64,000 bases of DNA from Diphasiastrum complanatum (lineage: Eukaryota > Streptophyta > Lycopodiopsida > Lycopodiales > Lycopodiaceae). The stretch is from assembly GCA_029204225.1 (NCBI GenBank), contig CM055092.1:76951679-77015678 (forward strand), written 5' to 3'. The position numbers were made by a program, and so were the translations under genes. Within the stretch, counting starts at the first letter, position 1. Every line of letters starts with the position of its first letter. This document shows positions 10,574-23,693 of the stretch, piece by piece. A model generated the notes under the pieces. It was not told the origin of the DNA. It saw only the letters and a list, made by a program, of their open reading frames with translations, and did not search any database.

Positions 10574-11743
10574 GATAGATCCAGATTGGTGGTGGCACGT
10601 TACGAAAAGCTATTCTGCTAGGCCATCACAACTAGATCTAGGAAGATCGAGCCAAATCAAGCTAGATCCATCAATATTTAGCCAGATTTGACAAGATTGG
10701 GGAAATTTATTAGGACCCAAGAGGGATCCAAATCTAGATGGGATCAAGAAGGAAGCAGATCATCAGATTATGCCAATAAGTCCCCCAAATTTGCAGATCA
10801 GAGACCTCGATCTCAGTAACTAAGGCAAATTAAGGGCAAAATTTATCCAAAACTGATGGATCTGCTACCAGATATTCATCAAAGCTTCCAAAGAACTACT
10901 AACAATAAGATCAAATATGGATGAAGCTGATTACCAGTTTGCAAAAGTTAAAAATCAGATAATCTCAAGATCTCGTCAAAAAACACTCTAAAAGAGCACT
11001 ATTTTCATGATTTTTGGAGATCCCCTGGGAGATAACCCTTGAAACTTGGACAGTCACTGGATCTGAACCAGATGCATCCATGAAAATCTTTGCAAGAGTT
11101 TCTAATAAAAAAATCATCATTTTTGAGTGTATGCGAGGGTTATCAGAAGCTGAATCATCAGAACCTTCGCAGAGCATCAAGATCATTCTACCAATCTTTG
11201 CAAGGTGCATAAATGGAATCAAAGCAGTGAAATTAGCCTGCCTACATGGTCTGATCTTGAAAATCCAACCACATGAATATGTTGTGAGAGAGATCATCTC
11301 TTGTAAGAGTTTAACCCTCGCAGACAGTTTGAACCCTCGCGAAACCTACGTGGGCAGTCAAATCGTCTTCTGAACTCTCACAGACTTCTCTGAGGTCTTA
11401 GAATTTTGTGAAGAAGGTCCTTTCCAAATTTTGGGTGGAACTGAGCAAGGAGAAATGGATTTCACCTAATACACACTCTAAAATTGGCTATATAAGGGCT
11501 GAATTCGAGTCATTTCTCACCTTTGCTGACGAAGCTCTGTTCAATTTTTCACTGAAATTTTCAAGTTTTCTGATTGTGACCAAACTTCATACAAGCTATC
11601 ATCTGCACATTCTAAATCCAGTTTGCACCCTGAACTACAGTTCTTACCATCCGACACTTGTTATTCACAGTTTTTGTCGTTTCTACCTCTTTTTACCTTT
11701 TTCACCGTTTCTCCTACTTTTTCGCACTTCTATCACTGCTAAC
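10574..11743 (+). other. Element E interval between pol and extra ORF
   Basis: No conserved domain is seen. The open frames at 11014-11373 and 11408-11743 lack recognisable motifs. The interval probably acts as leader for the ORF starting at 11744; AT-rich direct repeats of the AGATCNAGA kind are frequent around 10600-10700. Confidence 0.4.
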
Positions 11744-13500
11744 ATGGCCTCTTCATCCTTTGAAGACTCTGGCACCAAGCAGGTGATCCAGCGTGAGATA
11801 CCCTCGGCCATGCAGATTTGGCCCTTACTCTCTAACACTTTGATTCAACCATGGCTTCAGACTGCTGGCCCACTTCTTGAGGCAATGGATTTTTTCTCGA
11901 CGTTTTTCCATTCTGAGATTAACATGGACCTCACCCTCCACGCTTATGCCACCTGGGATGCGTCGAAGTCGTGTTTCCACTTCCTGTACCAAGGTACCAC
12001 GTACAAGGTCAGGATTAACGTGGACTTGATCGTCACTGTTGGCATTATGTCCGGTGATCGTCAGCCCATCTCCCATCGTCCGGCAAAAAGCCTGATCAAG
12101 CCTTTTGTCGCCAAGACTGCACCAGAGATTCCCATCCAAACTAACAACGGTTATCTAATAGAGGCTTTCTAGTTGTTTCAACATTTCGCAAGGATAGAAT
12201 CTAGTCCATGCTGCTGAGTCAGATAGTGGAGTCCTTCCTGGGATTCCCTGGCCCCACGGTTGTGCCATACGACTAGCACGCTTTCTTCATTCACGAACTA
12301 ACCATCTTCATCAAACCCAACAACTATGAGCGTATCGCAGCAGGTCTCTTGTTGTGTAATTTTGCCTGCGCACTTCTCGAGGCAAAAGTGCGCGGCTTCC
12401 GTCACTCCAGTCTTTTATCTTCCATCATGCCGCACACTAACCTTTATCCGCCATCTGTCGCATCCACATCCTCCCAACCTACAGTGACTGACACAACGAC
12501 CAACAAAAGAATGCATGGCGTTGCCTTTTTCTCCTCATCTCCACCTACCACTAGATGACGTACCACCGCCACATCAGTAATCACTCCATCAACCACCACC
12601 ATTTCTTCTTCTGTACCCTCCTCCTCCTATCTCTGTTGTCACTACTCCTCTTTCTGTTCCATCCACGACTAATTCTGTTTCAATTCTCGTTTCCTCCGTT
12701 GATACCACTTCCATTTCTGTTCCATTATCTACTACCCCTTCCATCACTATCGCATTCTCCATCGCTCCTGTCTCCACCGTTGCTCCTCTCCAGTGTAATC
12801 CCTCTGATTCTCAGTTGTCTCCGAAAACTCTGGCATGGATGCAAGTCATCAACTTTTCATCCCCATGTCAGACTATTTTTGCTCCATCCTCGCCTTCTGT
12901 GCTCCACACCACACTTCAGTTCTCCTCTGTTCCACCCATCCTCTCGTTTGGACAAACCATCCCCACCCCCGTTTCCACTACTGTTTCTCTCACCCCACCT
13001 ATTTCGCCACCAAAGGTTGTCGAGGGCATCCAATCGTTGCCTGATGATGCATTTGTTCAGACAATTTTCGTACCATCGCCATATCGGACAGATCCTACCG
13101 TCTCAGATGACAATAGGTCCCTCGAGAACCTGATTGAAGATAACGATGACATCGCTCCACAAGTCGTCGGGGCCGCTACAACACAAGCCCCTCTTAGTGC
13201 CAATGTACCGGCTATTCCAACAGACTTAACAACGACATACCAAACCTTGGGGACATACATCTAGGAGGCGGTAGCAGCCAAGGCCATTTTGGACAGTAGG
13301 GTACTCCACCTGCCGACAAGCAATACCCAGCTACGAGCGGAATCCACGAAGCTGTAGCAAGAGCTTCTCATAGCTCAACAGCATGAACAAGAAGGGCACT
13401 GCGAGATCGCCAAGATACAGCAGAAGGAAGATGGCCTCAACCTATATATCCAAAGCCTCTTCAAAGCATTGACAGAGGCCGAGGAGTGTCTATGTGATTG
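11744..13500 (+). pseudogene. Element E 3' extra ORF, broken
   Basis: An ATG at 11744 (MASSSFEDSG) opens a frame that reads to 12172. It is followed in shifted frames by a Ser/Thr/Pro-rich low-complexity region (about 12400-13260) and a glutamine/glutamate-rich coiled-coil-like tail (about 13265-13500). Its place downstream of gypsy pol, its MAS-S start, globular N-terminal region, low-complexity linker and coiled coil match the minus-strand ORF at 25971-26975 of element A. Such 3' ORFs are known in some plant gypsy lineages and are often labelled plant transposon protein. Their function is unknown. Several stops and frame changes make this copy non-functional. Confidence 0.55.
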
Positions 13501-13538
13501 ATTTATGTGATCTGCATACTGCACTAGATCCTAACAGG
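13481..13538 (+). repeat. 58-bp direct repeat, left copy
   Basis: GAGGAGTGTCTATG, then GATTTATGTGATCTGCATA and GCACTAGATCCTAACAGG, is found again at 20599-20657 with one 1-bp indel and about one substitution. The two copies bracket about 7 kb that includes the copia pol. Confidence 0.85.
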
Positions 13539-14225
13539 ACTTTAACATGTATTAGAGCTACAGGGTGATGTAGGTATGCACGATCCGGTGGAGCTATGGG
13601 ATAACATCTTTCACCAGGAAAAATAGCACTCAAAGCGTCTCAAGAGAGAGAACTCCATATGGGGTATCGACAATCTGGATGACATGAGACAAAAAGTTTC
13701 TCCTATTGGAGCTTCGAGGTCGATCATCGTAGGTGAATTCCGGGGAGAATTCACGGAGAAACTTGCAGTTTTGGTGATTTTGGAAAAATCATCGATGATG
13801 GCTACGTAATTGACTATGTAGGCAGCCGTTTGAAGCAATTGAATTTGCCTGCTGGAGGAGCACTGTTTGGGGCGTGCAGGTGTAAGAAAGACCATGGGAT
13901 TTATTTATACAATAATCAACGGTTAAGATCAATTTGATTTGGGCCAGAGGATGGAAAAACCCATCGTTGGATATGGGTGAGTGGAAGGGCTTGATGGGCC
14001 ATATGCATGGAAACTTCATTAAAAATCTTCATTTTAAAATGGAGATTGGACCCAAAGGGCATGAAAGCCAATTCTTCAATCAAAATTTTCATATTGAAGA
14101 TTCAGTTCAAAATGTAAGGACATTCTTTGGAAGGACCTATGTTTGGCTAGAGGGCACATTTTTTGGCCATACTTGGGCCAAAATGACTCCTGAAACTGGC
14201 TGTTCAGATCCAACGGACAGAGTGA
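13539..14225. other. Spacer, nothing recognised
   Basis: Short frames only, with no recognised domain. It ends where copia protein homology begins. Confidence 0.45.
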
Positions 14226-17151
14226 TGTGACAGAGCAGGGAACTATTCCCTTAAGTCTTGGATCCTCTAAAAGAGTAGATCTTGATGATGTACTCTATGT
14301 TCCTACACTCACTAAGAATTTGTTAAGTGTAGGACAATTGATGGATGATGGCCTAGATGTCCATTTTAAGCAAGGTGTTTGCTCCATAATGATGAATAAT
14401 ACTTGCATTGTAAAGGGATTCAAGCAAGGGAGGCTTTTTAAGCTTGATGCTAATGTTTTTATTGGAAGTGTAAACATGGTGAAGGAGGAGCTCAATCAAG
14501 TGGAGCTTTGGCATAAGAGCGACGTTGGGCCACCCCAACTTCAAATCTATGGAGATGCTATGCACCAAGGATCTTGCCCTCGGCCTTCCAAAGACACTCT
14601 CAAAGTGTGGAAAAAGTTGTGAAGCTTGTAGCCTCTCAAAGGCACACAAGCTACCTTTTGATATCTCTTTCACTAGATCTACAAAAGCATTAGATCTTAT
14701 TCATAGTGATGTGCACTCTTTTTCTCAAGAATCTAATGGAGGTGCATCTATGTATGTATCTTTTTATTGATGATTACTCTAGATACACTTGGATTTAGCT
14801 TTTGAATTCCAAAAGTAAAGTGTTTGAACCTTTTGTTAAGCTCAAAACTCTAGTTGAAAATCAACTTGATGCTAGAATTAAAGTATTGAGAAGTGATAAT
14901 GGTGGAGAGTATATCTCCACCAAGATGATAGAGTTTTGTAAATCCAATGGCATTAAGAGAGAACTTACATGTACTTATAGTCCTCAACAAAATGGTATAG
15001 CCGAGAGGATGAATAGAACACTATGTGAGTGTGCTAAGGCTTTAAGGTTAGATGCATCTCTACCTAAGTCCTTTTGGGGAGAGGCTATTATTTGTGTAAT
15101 AGATTGCCATGTAAGCCCATTGGAGGCATAACATCTTATGAGGCTCTATTTTGTAAGAAGCCGAATCTTAAAGATCTAAGAATTTTCAGATCTACTTGCT
15201 ATGTTTTTCAAGCATTAGATACAAGAAAAAAGGATGATCCTTTCTATTAAAGGGATCTTTGTTGGTTATGCTGAAAATAGCAAGGGATATAGAGTCTATA
15301 ATCCAATCACTAAGAAGATTTTAGTGAGTAGAGATGTTACTTTTGATGAAGGTAACTACTACAAGTTGAATGAGAAAGCTTCCAATCCATCTTATGTCAA
15401 GGATCTTGTAAGGTTTGAGGAGGAGCCTACATGTGATCAAGATCTTGAAGATCCATCTCAAGATCCGAGGACTCCAAGGAGATCTACAAGAAGGAAGGCC
15501 GAGCCCTCAAGGCTCACCTATTTTGACAAAGGTGAACAAAGGGAAGATCTACATTCACTTACCTCTTACACTTTTCTAACTTCTATGTTTGATGAGCCAA
15601 GTTGCTTTGAAGAAGCTATGGAGTCACAAGAATGGAGGGATGCCATGCAAACAGAGTATGATGCTCTTATGGGGAATCATACATGGAAGCTTGTGGATCT
15701 TCCTCAAGGAAGAAAGCCACTTGAGTGCGAATGGATCTATAGATTGAAGTACAATCAAGATGGGAGCATCAACAAACACAAGGCAAGGCTAGTGGCAAAG
15801 GGGTTCTTGCAAACCAAGGGAGTAGATTTTGATGAAACTTTTGCTCCTATTGCTAAGCTAGTTTCCATAAGATTGATTATTTCTCTTGCAACTACTTTCA
15901 ATTGGCCTCTATTTCAACTTGATGTGACTAATGCTTTATTCAATGGATATTTAGAAGAGGATATTTTCATGAGGCAACCCAAGGGCTTCATCAAAGAAGA
16001 TCAAGATGAAAAAGTGTGTTTGTTGCTAAGAAGCCTTTATGGGCTTAAGCAAGCACCTAGAGCTTGGTACTCTAGGTCGAATACATTCTTGAACTCTATT
16101 AAGTTTGTTGTAAGTGCTTATGATCCTTCTTTGTACTTAAGATTTAATGATGGTAAAATCATCATTCTCATTTTGTATGTTGATGACATTATCCTTAGTG
16201 GAAATGATCTTGATGGTATACAAGAAGTGAAAGTAGCATTGTTTAAGGAGTTTAAGATGGTGGATCTTGGTAATCTTCATTTCATATTAGGAATAGAAGT
16301 TTCAAGAGGCAAGGATTTGAATTTTATTTTGTCAATCCAAATATGCTTCTTCTATCTTAGAAAAGTTTCAAATGAAAGACTGTAAAGGAGTAGAAACTCC
16401 TATGGAGCTTAATGTAAAAGTTTCCAATAGTGATGATGAAGCATCCTTTGAGGACAACACACTATATAGGAGACTTGTAGGCTCCTTGATCTATCTTACT
16501 ATAACTAGACCTGATCTAAGTTATAGTTTAGGCAAACTAAGCCAATCTATGCAAAATCCATTGGTTTTTCATTGGAAAAATGCAAAAAGGGTGTTGAGGT
16601 ACATCTCGTCCACCAAGAACTTTGGCATTTTATATGATGGATCTAATCTTGCCTTAAGGGCATATTTGGATGCTAATTTTGCAGGTGATAAGGTGGATAG
16701 GAGGTCCACAAGTGCTTTTGTCACCTTCCTTAGCAATGGCATAGTGTCTTGGCTTTCCAAAAAACAAGATACTATTTCTCTATCTTCAACCGAATCAGAA
16801 TACAAGGCACTAACATCCACAACAAAGGAAATCCTATGGTTGAAGAGGCTTTTGGTGGAATTGCAAGTCATGGAGGCTGAGGATCATCCAACAATATTTT
16901 GTGACAACCAATCAAGCCAAGCATTAGCAACCAATCCCACATTCCATGCAAGGAGCAAGCACATATAGATTGCTCACCATTTTGTGAGGGAAAAGGTTCA
17001 AGCAAAGGAGATCAAGCTACATCATGTGTCTTCTTCAGATTGCCTTGCTGATCTACTCACTAAAGCCTTTCCAAAGGCTTTATTTATCAAGTTAAGATCA
17101 GCTTTAGGAGTTGTAGATAGATGTACTATAGTTGTATCATGTAAAAATTGA
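14226..17151 (+). pseudogene. Ty1/copia pol (pre-integrase to RNase H), near complete but broken
   Basis: The plus strand carries in order: GAG_pre-integrase (DVLYVPTLTKNLLSVGQL); integrase core (IHSDVHSFS, VLRSDNGGEY, TYSPQQNGIAERMNRTL); RT (WKLVDLPQGRKPLECEWIY, KARLVAKGF, the catalytic YVDDI at about 16180, SLYGLKQAPRAWY); and RNase H (CDNQSSQALATNP, ending about 17151). Gag and protease are missing on the left, where homology starts abruptly at about 14226. Breaks occur near 14515, 14770, 15130, 15235 and 16376, and a stop at 16966 interrupts the RNase H end. Long intact blocks (15234-16385, 16372-16968) suggest it is younger than the other copia pieces. Confidence 0.93.
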
Positions 17152-17155
17152 TGAG

Positions 17156-17800
17156 TGTTAGAATTAAGCAATTTTCACATGGTTTTTGATGCATTCTGAC
17201 ATCTATGTGGATCCACACATGTGAGGACCTGTCCACACGTGTGAAATGACACTTGTAATATTTAGATCCATTTTGATTAGCTTTCATTTGAGTCTAATAT
17301 GACATCTCCAAAATTATAGGAGTTAGGTCCTAGATTGTAGGAATCTAGAAGGTCAACACAAACCACCAATGAATGATGTGGCAAACTTGATAGATCTTAT
17401 CCAAAGTGGATATGGATGAGTACAATGAGCTGTCCCACACGTGATGAATGTAGCTTAGAGAGAGAGTATTGTGATTTTGTACTTGATCCATGATGGATCT
17501 AGCTAATGATGAGAAATATTGGTTTGTGAAGCAATTTTTGTGTTTTGACTCTCTTAAGCACTTTCTAGGTGGATGAATGCTTGGTGAATGATAAGTAAAC
17601 TATTTTTCTGTTATCAGGCCATGCAATAGCTGTACTTCACACGTGTGAAGCCGTGGATCATCGTTTTTTATTGTTCTTGCTTGGAATCACAAAGATTGTC
17701 AAGTAGAAGCTAGATTTGGAAGCTAGTCTTGATATAGATCAAGATCCCAAGCTACCAATCACTCTTTGTGATTATTTGTAGATCAATTTCAGTCCTTAAA
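17156..17800 (+). mobile_element. Probable 3' LTR of the copia element
   Basis: TGTTAGAATTAAGC begins a few bases after the pol stop. The next 600 bp hold repeated CACACGTGTG-type palindromes (17233, 17638) in the same style as the family G solo LTRs. No matching 5' LTR lies in the window and the right end was not located, so the extent is approximate. Confidence 0.5.
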
Positions 17801-20190
17801 CTCTGAAATTTGACATGGTAGACATGGTATGCCAGTTACAAGTGAAAAATTCTTGTTATCAGATTAAATTCTTGGGGTTTGAACCAACCAACATCAAGTG
17901 ACATTTTGGGGGAACGCTCTTCCAGGTATTGTTGACAGTGGCATTGTTGAGTCAAGTGAGCCGCATTGACACACACATCTGTAGCTTAGCAATTTTTCAT
18001 TCGGAGGGAAATATGGGCTAGCTTGGAGGTACACACATTTTGGAGGTCACGGGTGATGGAAGTGTGAGGTGGTGCCAGTTGGAAGCCATTAGGTTGGATA
18101 TCGGACTTGCATTGGACGAGCTGTGTGTGGGACACATGGGGATGAAGAATAATCACACTTTGGAGACTCTTGGAGAGTGGTAAGTGTGATATTTTGTGGT
18201 TTTGCAGTTGGTAAGTCAATCTTGATCAAGTCAAAGTAGCTGTGGAGTAGTGTATTAGGTTTGTCATCAGGGAGATACACTTCAACTACCAGTTTGGATA
18301 AGTCAAGTCAATTTGACATATCAGTGTTGCATCAGAGATGCAAATTCTAGTGATGACAAGGTGCAGATCATTTGGTTTGGGCCATGGAACATCTCATAGG
18401 TTCACTTGGAGGGATATTGGCATGTCATGTCATGTGAGGGACATGCTGGTGGCTTTGGAGTTCACATCTTAGTGTATTCTTAGGGAGTAGTTTGGAACCA
18501 TTCACAGAAGTAGCTTGGAGCTAGCTTGGGGGCACTATAGGGTAGATGCTCAGATCTTCATGATTAGGGATGACATGGGATGATCATCAGGGATGGACTG
18601 CATGATCTTTGTGATTAGGGATGACATGGGATACCTGTTGGGGTGGATTGTAGAATGACTTAGGATGATCATCAGGAGGAAGCTATTTCGGATTGGACTT
18701 GAGTCATTGGACAAGACATATAAGGGCGATTCACGATGGAATAAAGAAGGTGCAAACATAAACGGGCAAAGTGTGAAGCTTTGAGAGCGAGCTCTAGGAT
18801 GGATAGCTAATGGAGATCACACGGTTGGGTGTGATCAAAGGGCAAACACCATGATGGATGTTTTGCTAGCGATTTACTGCAGGGGATACTGATGGAGAGG
18901 ACGTCATTGTGTGTTCATTTGGGAGTACAGGTTGACATATTATAGTAGGGGGCTAGTCATTGGCATTGACATCGATGAGGAAGCTTGCATTGGCATGGTG
19001 TCAGGTGGCACATAGCTAGGGAGAGCGAGCAGATGCTAGGAGCCAAGAGGAGCGGGTGATACTCTAGAGATTTGTCTGTTTAGTAGGATGGTGACCAGGA
19101 TTGGAGACATCAAGTAAGCATAATATGTGGATGACGAGTCCATTGGAGTGGCACTCAGAGAGATGCTACGATTGCTTAGGTTATGATATGTTTTGTATGC
19201 ATAGTGGATATTCTTTAGTTGGTGAATCATGTGTGGTAAGATAGGCTCCTTGGTAGGAGGCCTATATAATGGTCAAACCAGAGTTGGCAACATCAAGCAT
19301 GGGAAGTTGAATCTACATGGGATGTAGGATAGGTAGATCATCATCAGTATTTCTTGGAGATGGGCGAGCTACTCTAGTATAGCCTATGGTGAGTTTTGCA
19401 TACATTCATTCATTGAGTCCTTGGTAGAATCTTGTGCTTGGAGCATGGAGAATGGATGGAGATAAGCTTTCAGGACTTATTAGATAGTTGGATATGCTTG
19501 GATGTGATGGCCATGGTTGAGGATTTGATTTAGAGACTAGTGGTGTAGCAGTGGATCTACAGGTGACAGGTGTTGGTATGATAAGATACCATAGTTTGTG
19601 CAAGCCTGCTCATGTATTTGACATATTTGTATTGGTGTGCATGAATATGTGCTTGCATGTTACCTTGTCATGAAAGTCTAGATTTGAGTCAGAGTTGCAT
19701 GTGTTCATGCATTTGCTATGTTAGAAACAAAGTAATCATTTGATATGCTCATGACTTGTCATTATGTCTACTAGTTGTCTATCTAGTGAGGGTATAATCT
19801 TATGGTGGTAGTAAGATTTTCTTTGGTTGAGTCTTAGTTGCTCATTTATGTTAGCTTTACAGGTTTGTGCTTGTAAGTGTCTGATAGGATGTCAGCCTAG
19901 CTAGTTGGAGGATGTAAGTCTCATGGTGGTAGTGGGATTTCCTCAGTTTGAGCCATGTTGCTCACGTGGTCCACTTGTGTTCAAGTCAAATTGGGAACAA
20001 GTTAGTTGGTGGAGAGTGTGATAGACTCTCTATATGAGCATTGTGTTTGCATGATACTTTGTGTGCCAAACCTGGTGGTTTGATGGTGTGCTTATGTGTG
20101 AGTCAGGTACATGGTAGCAGGGATATGCATAACATCTTTTGGACACTCCAGACGCTGCTGCAATATATTTATTTACTCCTACTACATTTG
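17801..20190. other. Unrecognised region with weak internal duplications
   Basis: No open frame with a recognisable domain is present on either strand. Local duplications are visible: GATTAGGGATGACATGGGA at about 18565 and 18617, and two related roughly 130-bp segments around 19790 and 19915 containing ATGGTGGTAGT. It may be a very decayed retroelement interior, because a purine tract followed by TGTTAAG closes it at 20197-20210. This is inference. Confidence 0.35.
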
Positions 20191-20196
20191 AGCTTA

Positions 20197-20590
20197 AGGG
20201 AGAGTGTTAAGAATCAGATTTGATCTGATATGTTTTTATTGTAATCTCGAGATGTAGTATTGTAATTAGCTGTAAATACCTTCAGTTAATTAAAATTTAT
20301 AGTTTTTAGTAGTGATCGGGACTGGACTCGCACTTGTTAGCTGGTCATTTGTCCCGTAAACAGCTACTTGAATTAGCCGAGTAGCCACACGCAGAAAAAT
20401 TATGTTGTATAGTGTTATTTACAATACTTGCTATACTCGAGGGCATGTCCCGAGTTTGTCAGTCAAATTTGGCCATATTAGGCCTTAGTTAGGCATATTT
20501 TAGGACACCTATATTTTCATGCATTTTGTGAATATACTATATGTACAGTTTTCTCTTTGTTATACAAAGCTTTTGTTGTGCCATCTTTGA
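20197..20590 (+). mobile_element. Candidate polypurine tract and 3' LTR start
   Basis: AAGGGAGAG immediately precedes TGTTAAGAATCAG at 20205, the usual arrangement of a plant LTR retroelement's polypurine tract and 3' LTR. No partner LTR or right terminus was found, so the LTR end is uncertain. Confidence 0.4.
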
Positions 20591-20598
20591 GAGCTTGT

Positions 20599-20657
20599 GA
20601 GGAGTGTCTATGGTGATTGATTTATGTGATCTGCATATTGCACTAGATCCTAACAGG
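20599..20657 (+). repeat. 58-bp direct repeat, right copy
   Basis: Near-identical to 13481-13538 (one 1-bp indel, about one substitution). No coding context is seen here. Confidence 0.85.
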
Positions 20658-20846
20658 CCTTTGCGGATCTTGCTATTCCTGAGTATACATCAATGAAGAG
20701 GATTAACATGTTGTCACGCAGAGATTCGTTCCCATGAGAGCGATATCATAGTTTATAATCAAGCACATGCTTATGATCCACATCTAACACTAACCATTAA
20801 CACTACTCAAGTGAAGGTAAAGCTTACTTCTCTGTCTCTATCTCTG

Positions 20847-21655
<809 letters not shown>

Positions 21656-22410
21656 AAATGGCTCATTGTTAACAAAAAAGAGAAAGAGAAATCAATCTTC
21701 GTCTATTGTATGGAATGAGAAATTGAATCAATATAAATTTGAGAAACTTAAAGCCCTGATTGTTTCGGCTCTCGTTTTATAGATTACAAATCCAGATCAA
21801 CCTTATGTTTTTAAAGTTAGAATAAAAGTAGAACTACCGTGTTACTATACTGTGGGTTCCCCAATCAGTGGATTAGAACTAGTTGGCCTCACCACGGGGC
21901 AAGACGATGGGACATGTGTCTCGTCAATGACACCCGGGCCATGCAACATGGGTTGCCATAAAAAAAGCTATATGTACAATGTACTTTGTTTTGAAAATAT
22001 AGGTGCTATGAGAGCTTGTGGTGAGAGAGTGTTTATGTGTACGTTACTGTGTTGCATGATCTGTGATCCCATTTCAAAAGAATTTTAACTCTTAAAACTG
22101 ATGCAAGTGATACTAGAATTGGAGCCGTTCTATTACCGAATGATGGGCCACTAGTGTTTGAAAACAAGAAACTCATTGGTCCGCAATTGCAGAATAATTT
22201 ACAGTTATCCATGCATTTAAACCCTCGAGACACTATTTGTGTGGTAGTAAGTATATGATGTATATGGATCACCATCGTTTTAAGTACTTTTGTAATCAAC
22301 ATGATCTTTAGGGTAGGAAAGCCTGATGGGCCACATTGATGCAAAAATTCATGAAATATATAAGAGGTAGCTCTAGTTGAGTTGCAGATTCTTTTAGTTG
22401 GATTGGTGAA
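21656..22410 (+). pseudogene. Ty3/gypsy element D: RT end and RNase H
   Basis: The frame at 21656-21790 reads LLTKKRKRNQSSSIVWNEKL then KFEKLKALI, the region between RT and RNase H of gypsy pol. After an unrelated stretch of about 260 bp, the frame at 22090-22410 reads LKTDASDTRIGAVL, HHRFKYF and VADSFSWIGE, the RNase H core. It stops exactly at GTGAA (22406-22410), the target duplication of element A. The continuation of the same coding sequence is on the minus strand at 33773 and downward. Stops are frequent, so this is the oldest element of the nest. Confidence 0.75.
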
Positions 22411-23676
22411 TGTCGTACTATACCAACAGGGTTAATATAGATTTTATAGTAAATAAAAGCCTTTCCCACATAGGACATCATTAGAAAGTTATGTTTTTAG
22501 TACAATTTATGGCAAGTGGTTTCGAGTGTTATTCTGGTTGTTGACAGACATTAAAAAGTAACCAATATTACTTATGTTTGGGATGGGTAATATTAATAAA
22601 TTCTAAACAACAATCTAGCCTCTATCGAATTGAAGAAAGCGCATTCTACAGATGAGATGTTATCAGAGTAGTACAATAGTACTACACTATGGCTGATTAA
22701 GGTGTCAACAGAGAATCGAGAATTGTTCGATGTATTCGCGACTGTGCAGACAATTAATTAATCGCGTTCACGAACTATTCGTTTCTAGACAGAAGTCCTC
22801 AACAACTAAAGCCCAACTTAATGGTTAAAGAACACGAAGAGTTTTAGAATACGTTAGAAACTTATGTCAATGCCAATCAAGAAAACAGATCAAAGACTCA
22901 ATTCTTCAGACAGGGACTGTCATCTCATATGTATACATACAACTTTATTCAATGATCGTGCTAGACTGTACCAAAGATAGTTGTTATTCGAGTGCTGAAA
23001 AGAAAGTATTTGCGACAAATGAATAAGATGGTTTTAAGACAGTTCATTAGAGCATGCTTTACGGAAACACAACAAATGACTGTAATGCACTAGAGCGTCT
23101 GTCTGATCAGAGAGTAATTCATGAAATGCGTTAGAGATTGTTAGCAGACTCAAGATCACTCACACTCAGCAGTGCGGAGAACATAGATAAGAGAGAATAA
23201 CTCACAGAACTCTATTCACTTCTTCAATCTCTTACATAAGCATAAACTCTTATCTCTCAATGATCGAGACTGAAGTGTGAGATCTATATATGTTCTACGG
23301 GGCGAACAAACACACCTCTTAAACAACAGGTGCGTCGCTCCCGCGAAAGGGTCTAGTTAACAATTAGACTGAAAATACGTTCAACTATACCATAGGAGGT
23401 ATACTTAACTATGAGTTAAAGTTACTCTTAGTTTAACATGTCTTTTCATATCTAGTCGTTTCGTACGGACGACCTAGTAAAGGTTATCCAAGGCAATGTC
23501 TTTTTCTTTTAAAGGTCTTGCCCTTAATTACAAGGCAAGTACTTAGGAGATATATTCCCAAAAAATGACTTAGGCCTCTTCATGATTTATACTTAACCGG
23601 CTCACATCTTCATTTTCGAGTATATCATGCCATATTTATGTTGATATTCAATATTTAACATTTTCGTGGCATCGCA
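22411..23676 (-). mobile_element. 3' LTR of gypsy element A (minus strand)
   Basis: This 1266-bp block is the inverted counterpart of 33779-35042. Read on the minus strand it starts TGCGATGCCACG, right after a polypurine tract (GAGGAAGGGGATA, complement of about 23677-23690), and ends CGACA. TTCAC follows, identical to the pentamer before the 5' LTR at 33774-33778. Minus-strand element A coding lies upstream of it (24-27 kb). It holds the LTR promoter/polyadenylation region, but no transcript end can be placed by eye. Confidence 0.93.
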
Positions 23677-23693
23677 TATCCCCTTCCTCAAAT

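Noticed and set aside
14353-14673. 106-codon minus-strand frame inside the copia element
   Set aside because: Shadow of the plus-strand GAG_pre-integrase coding sequence.
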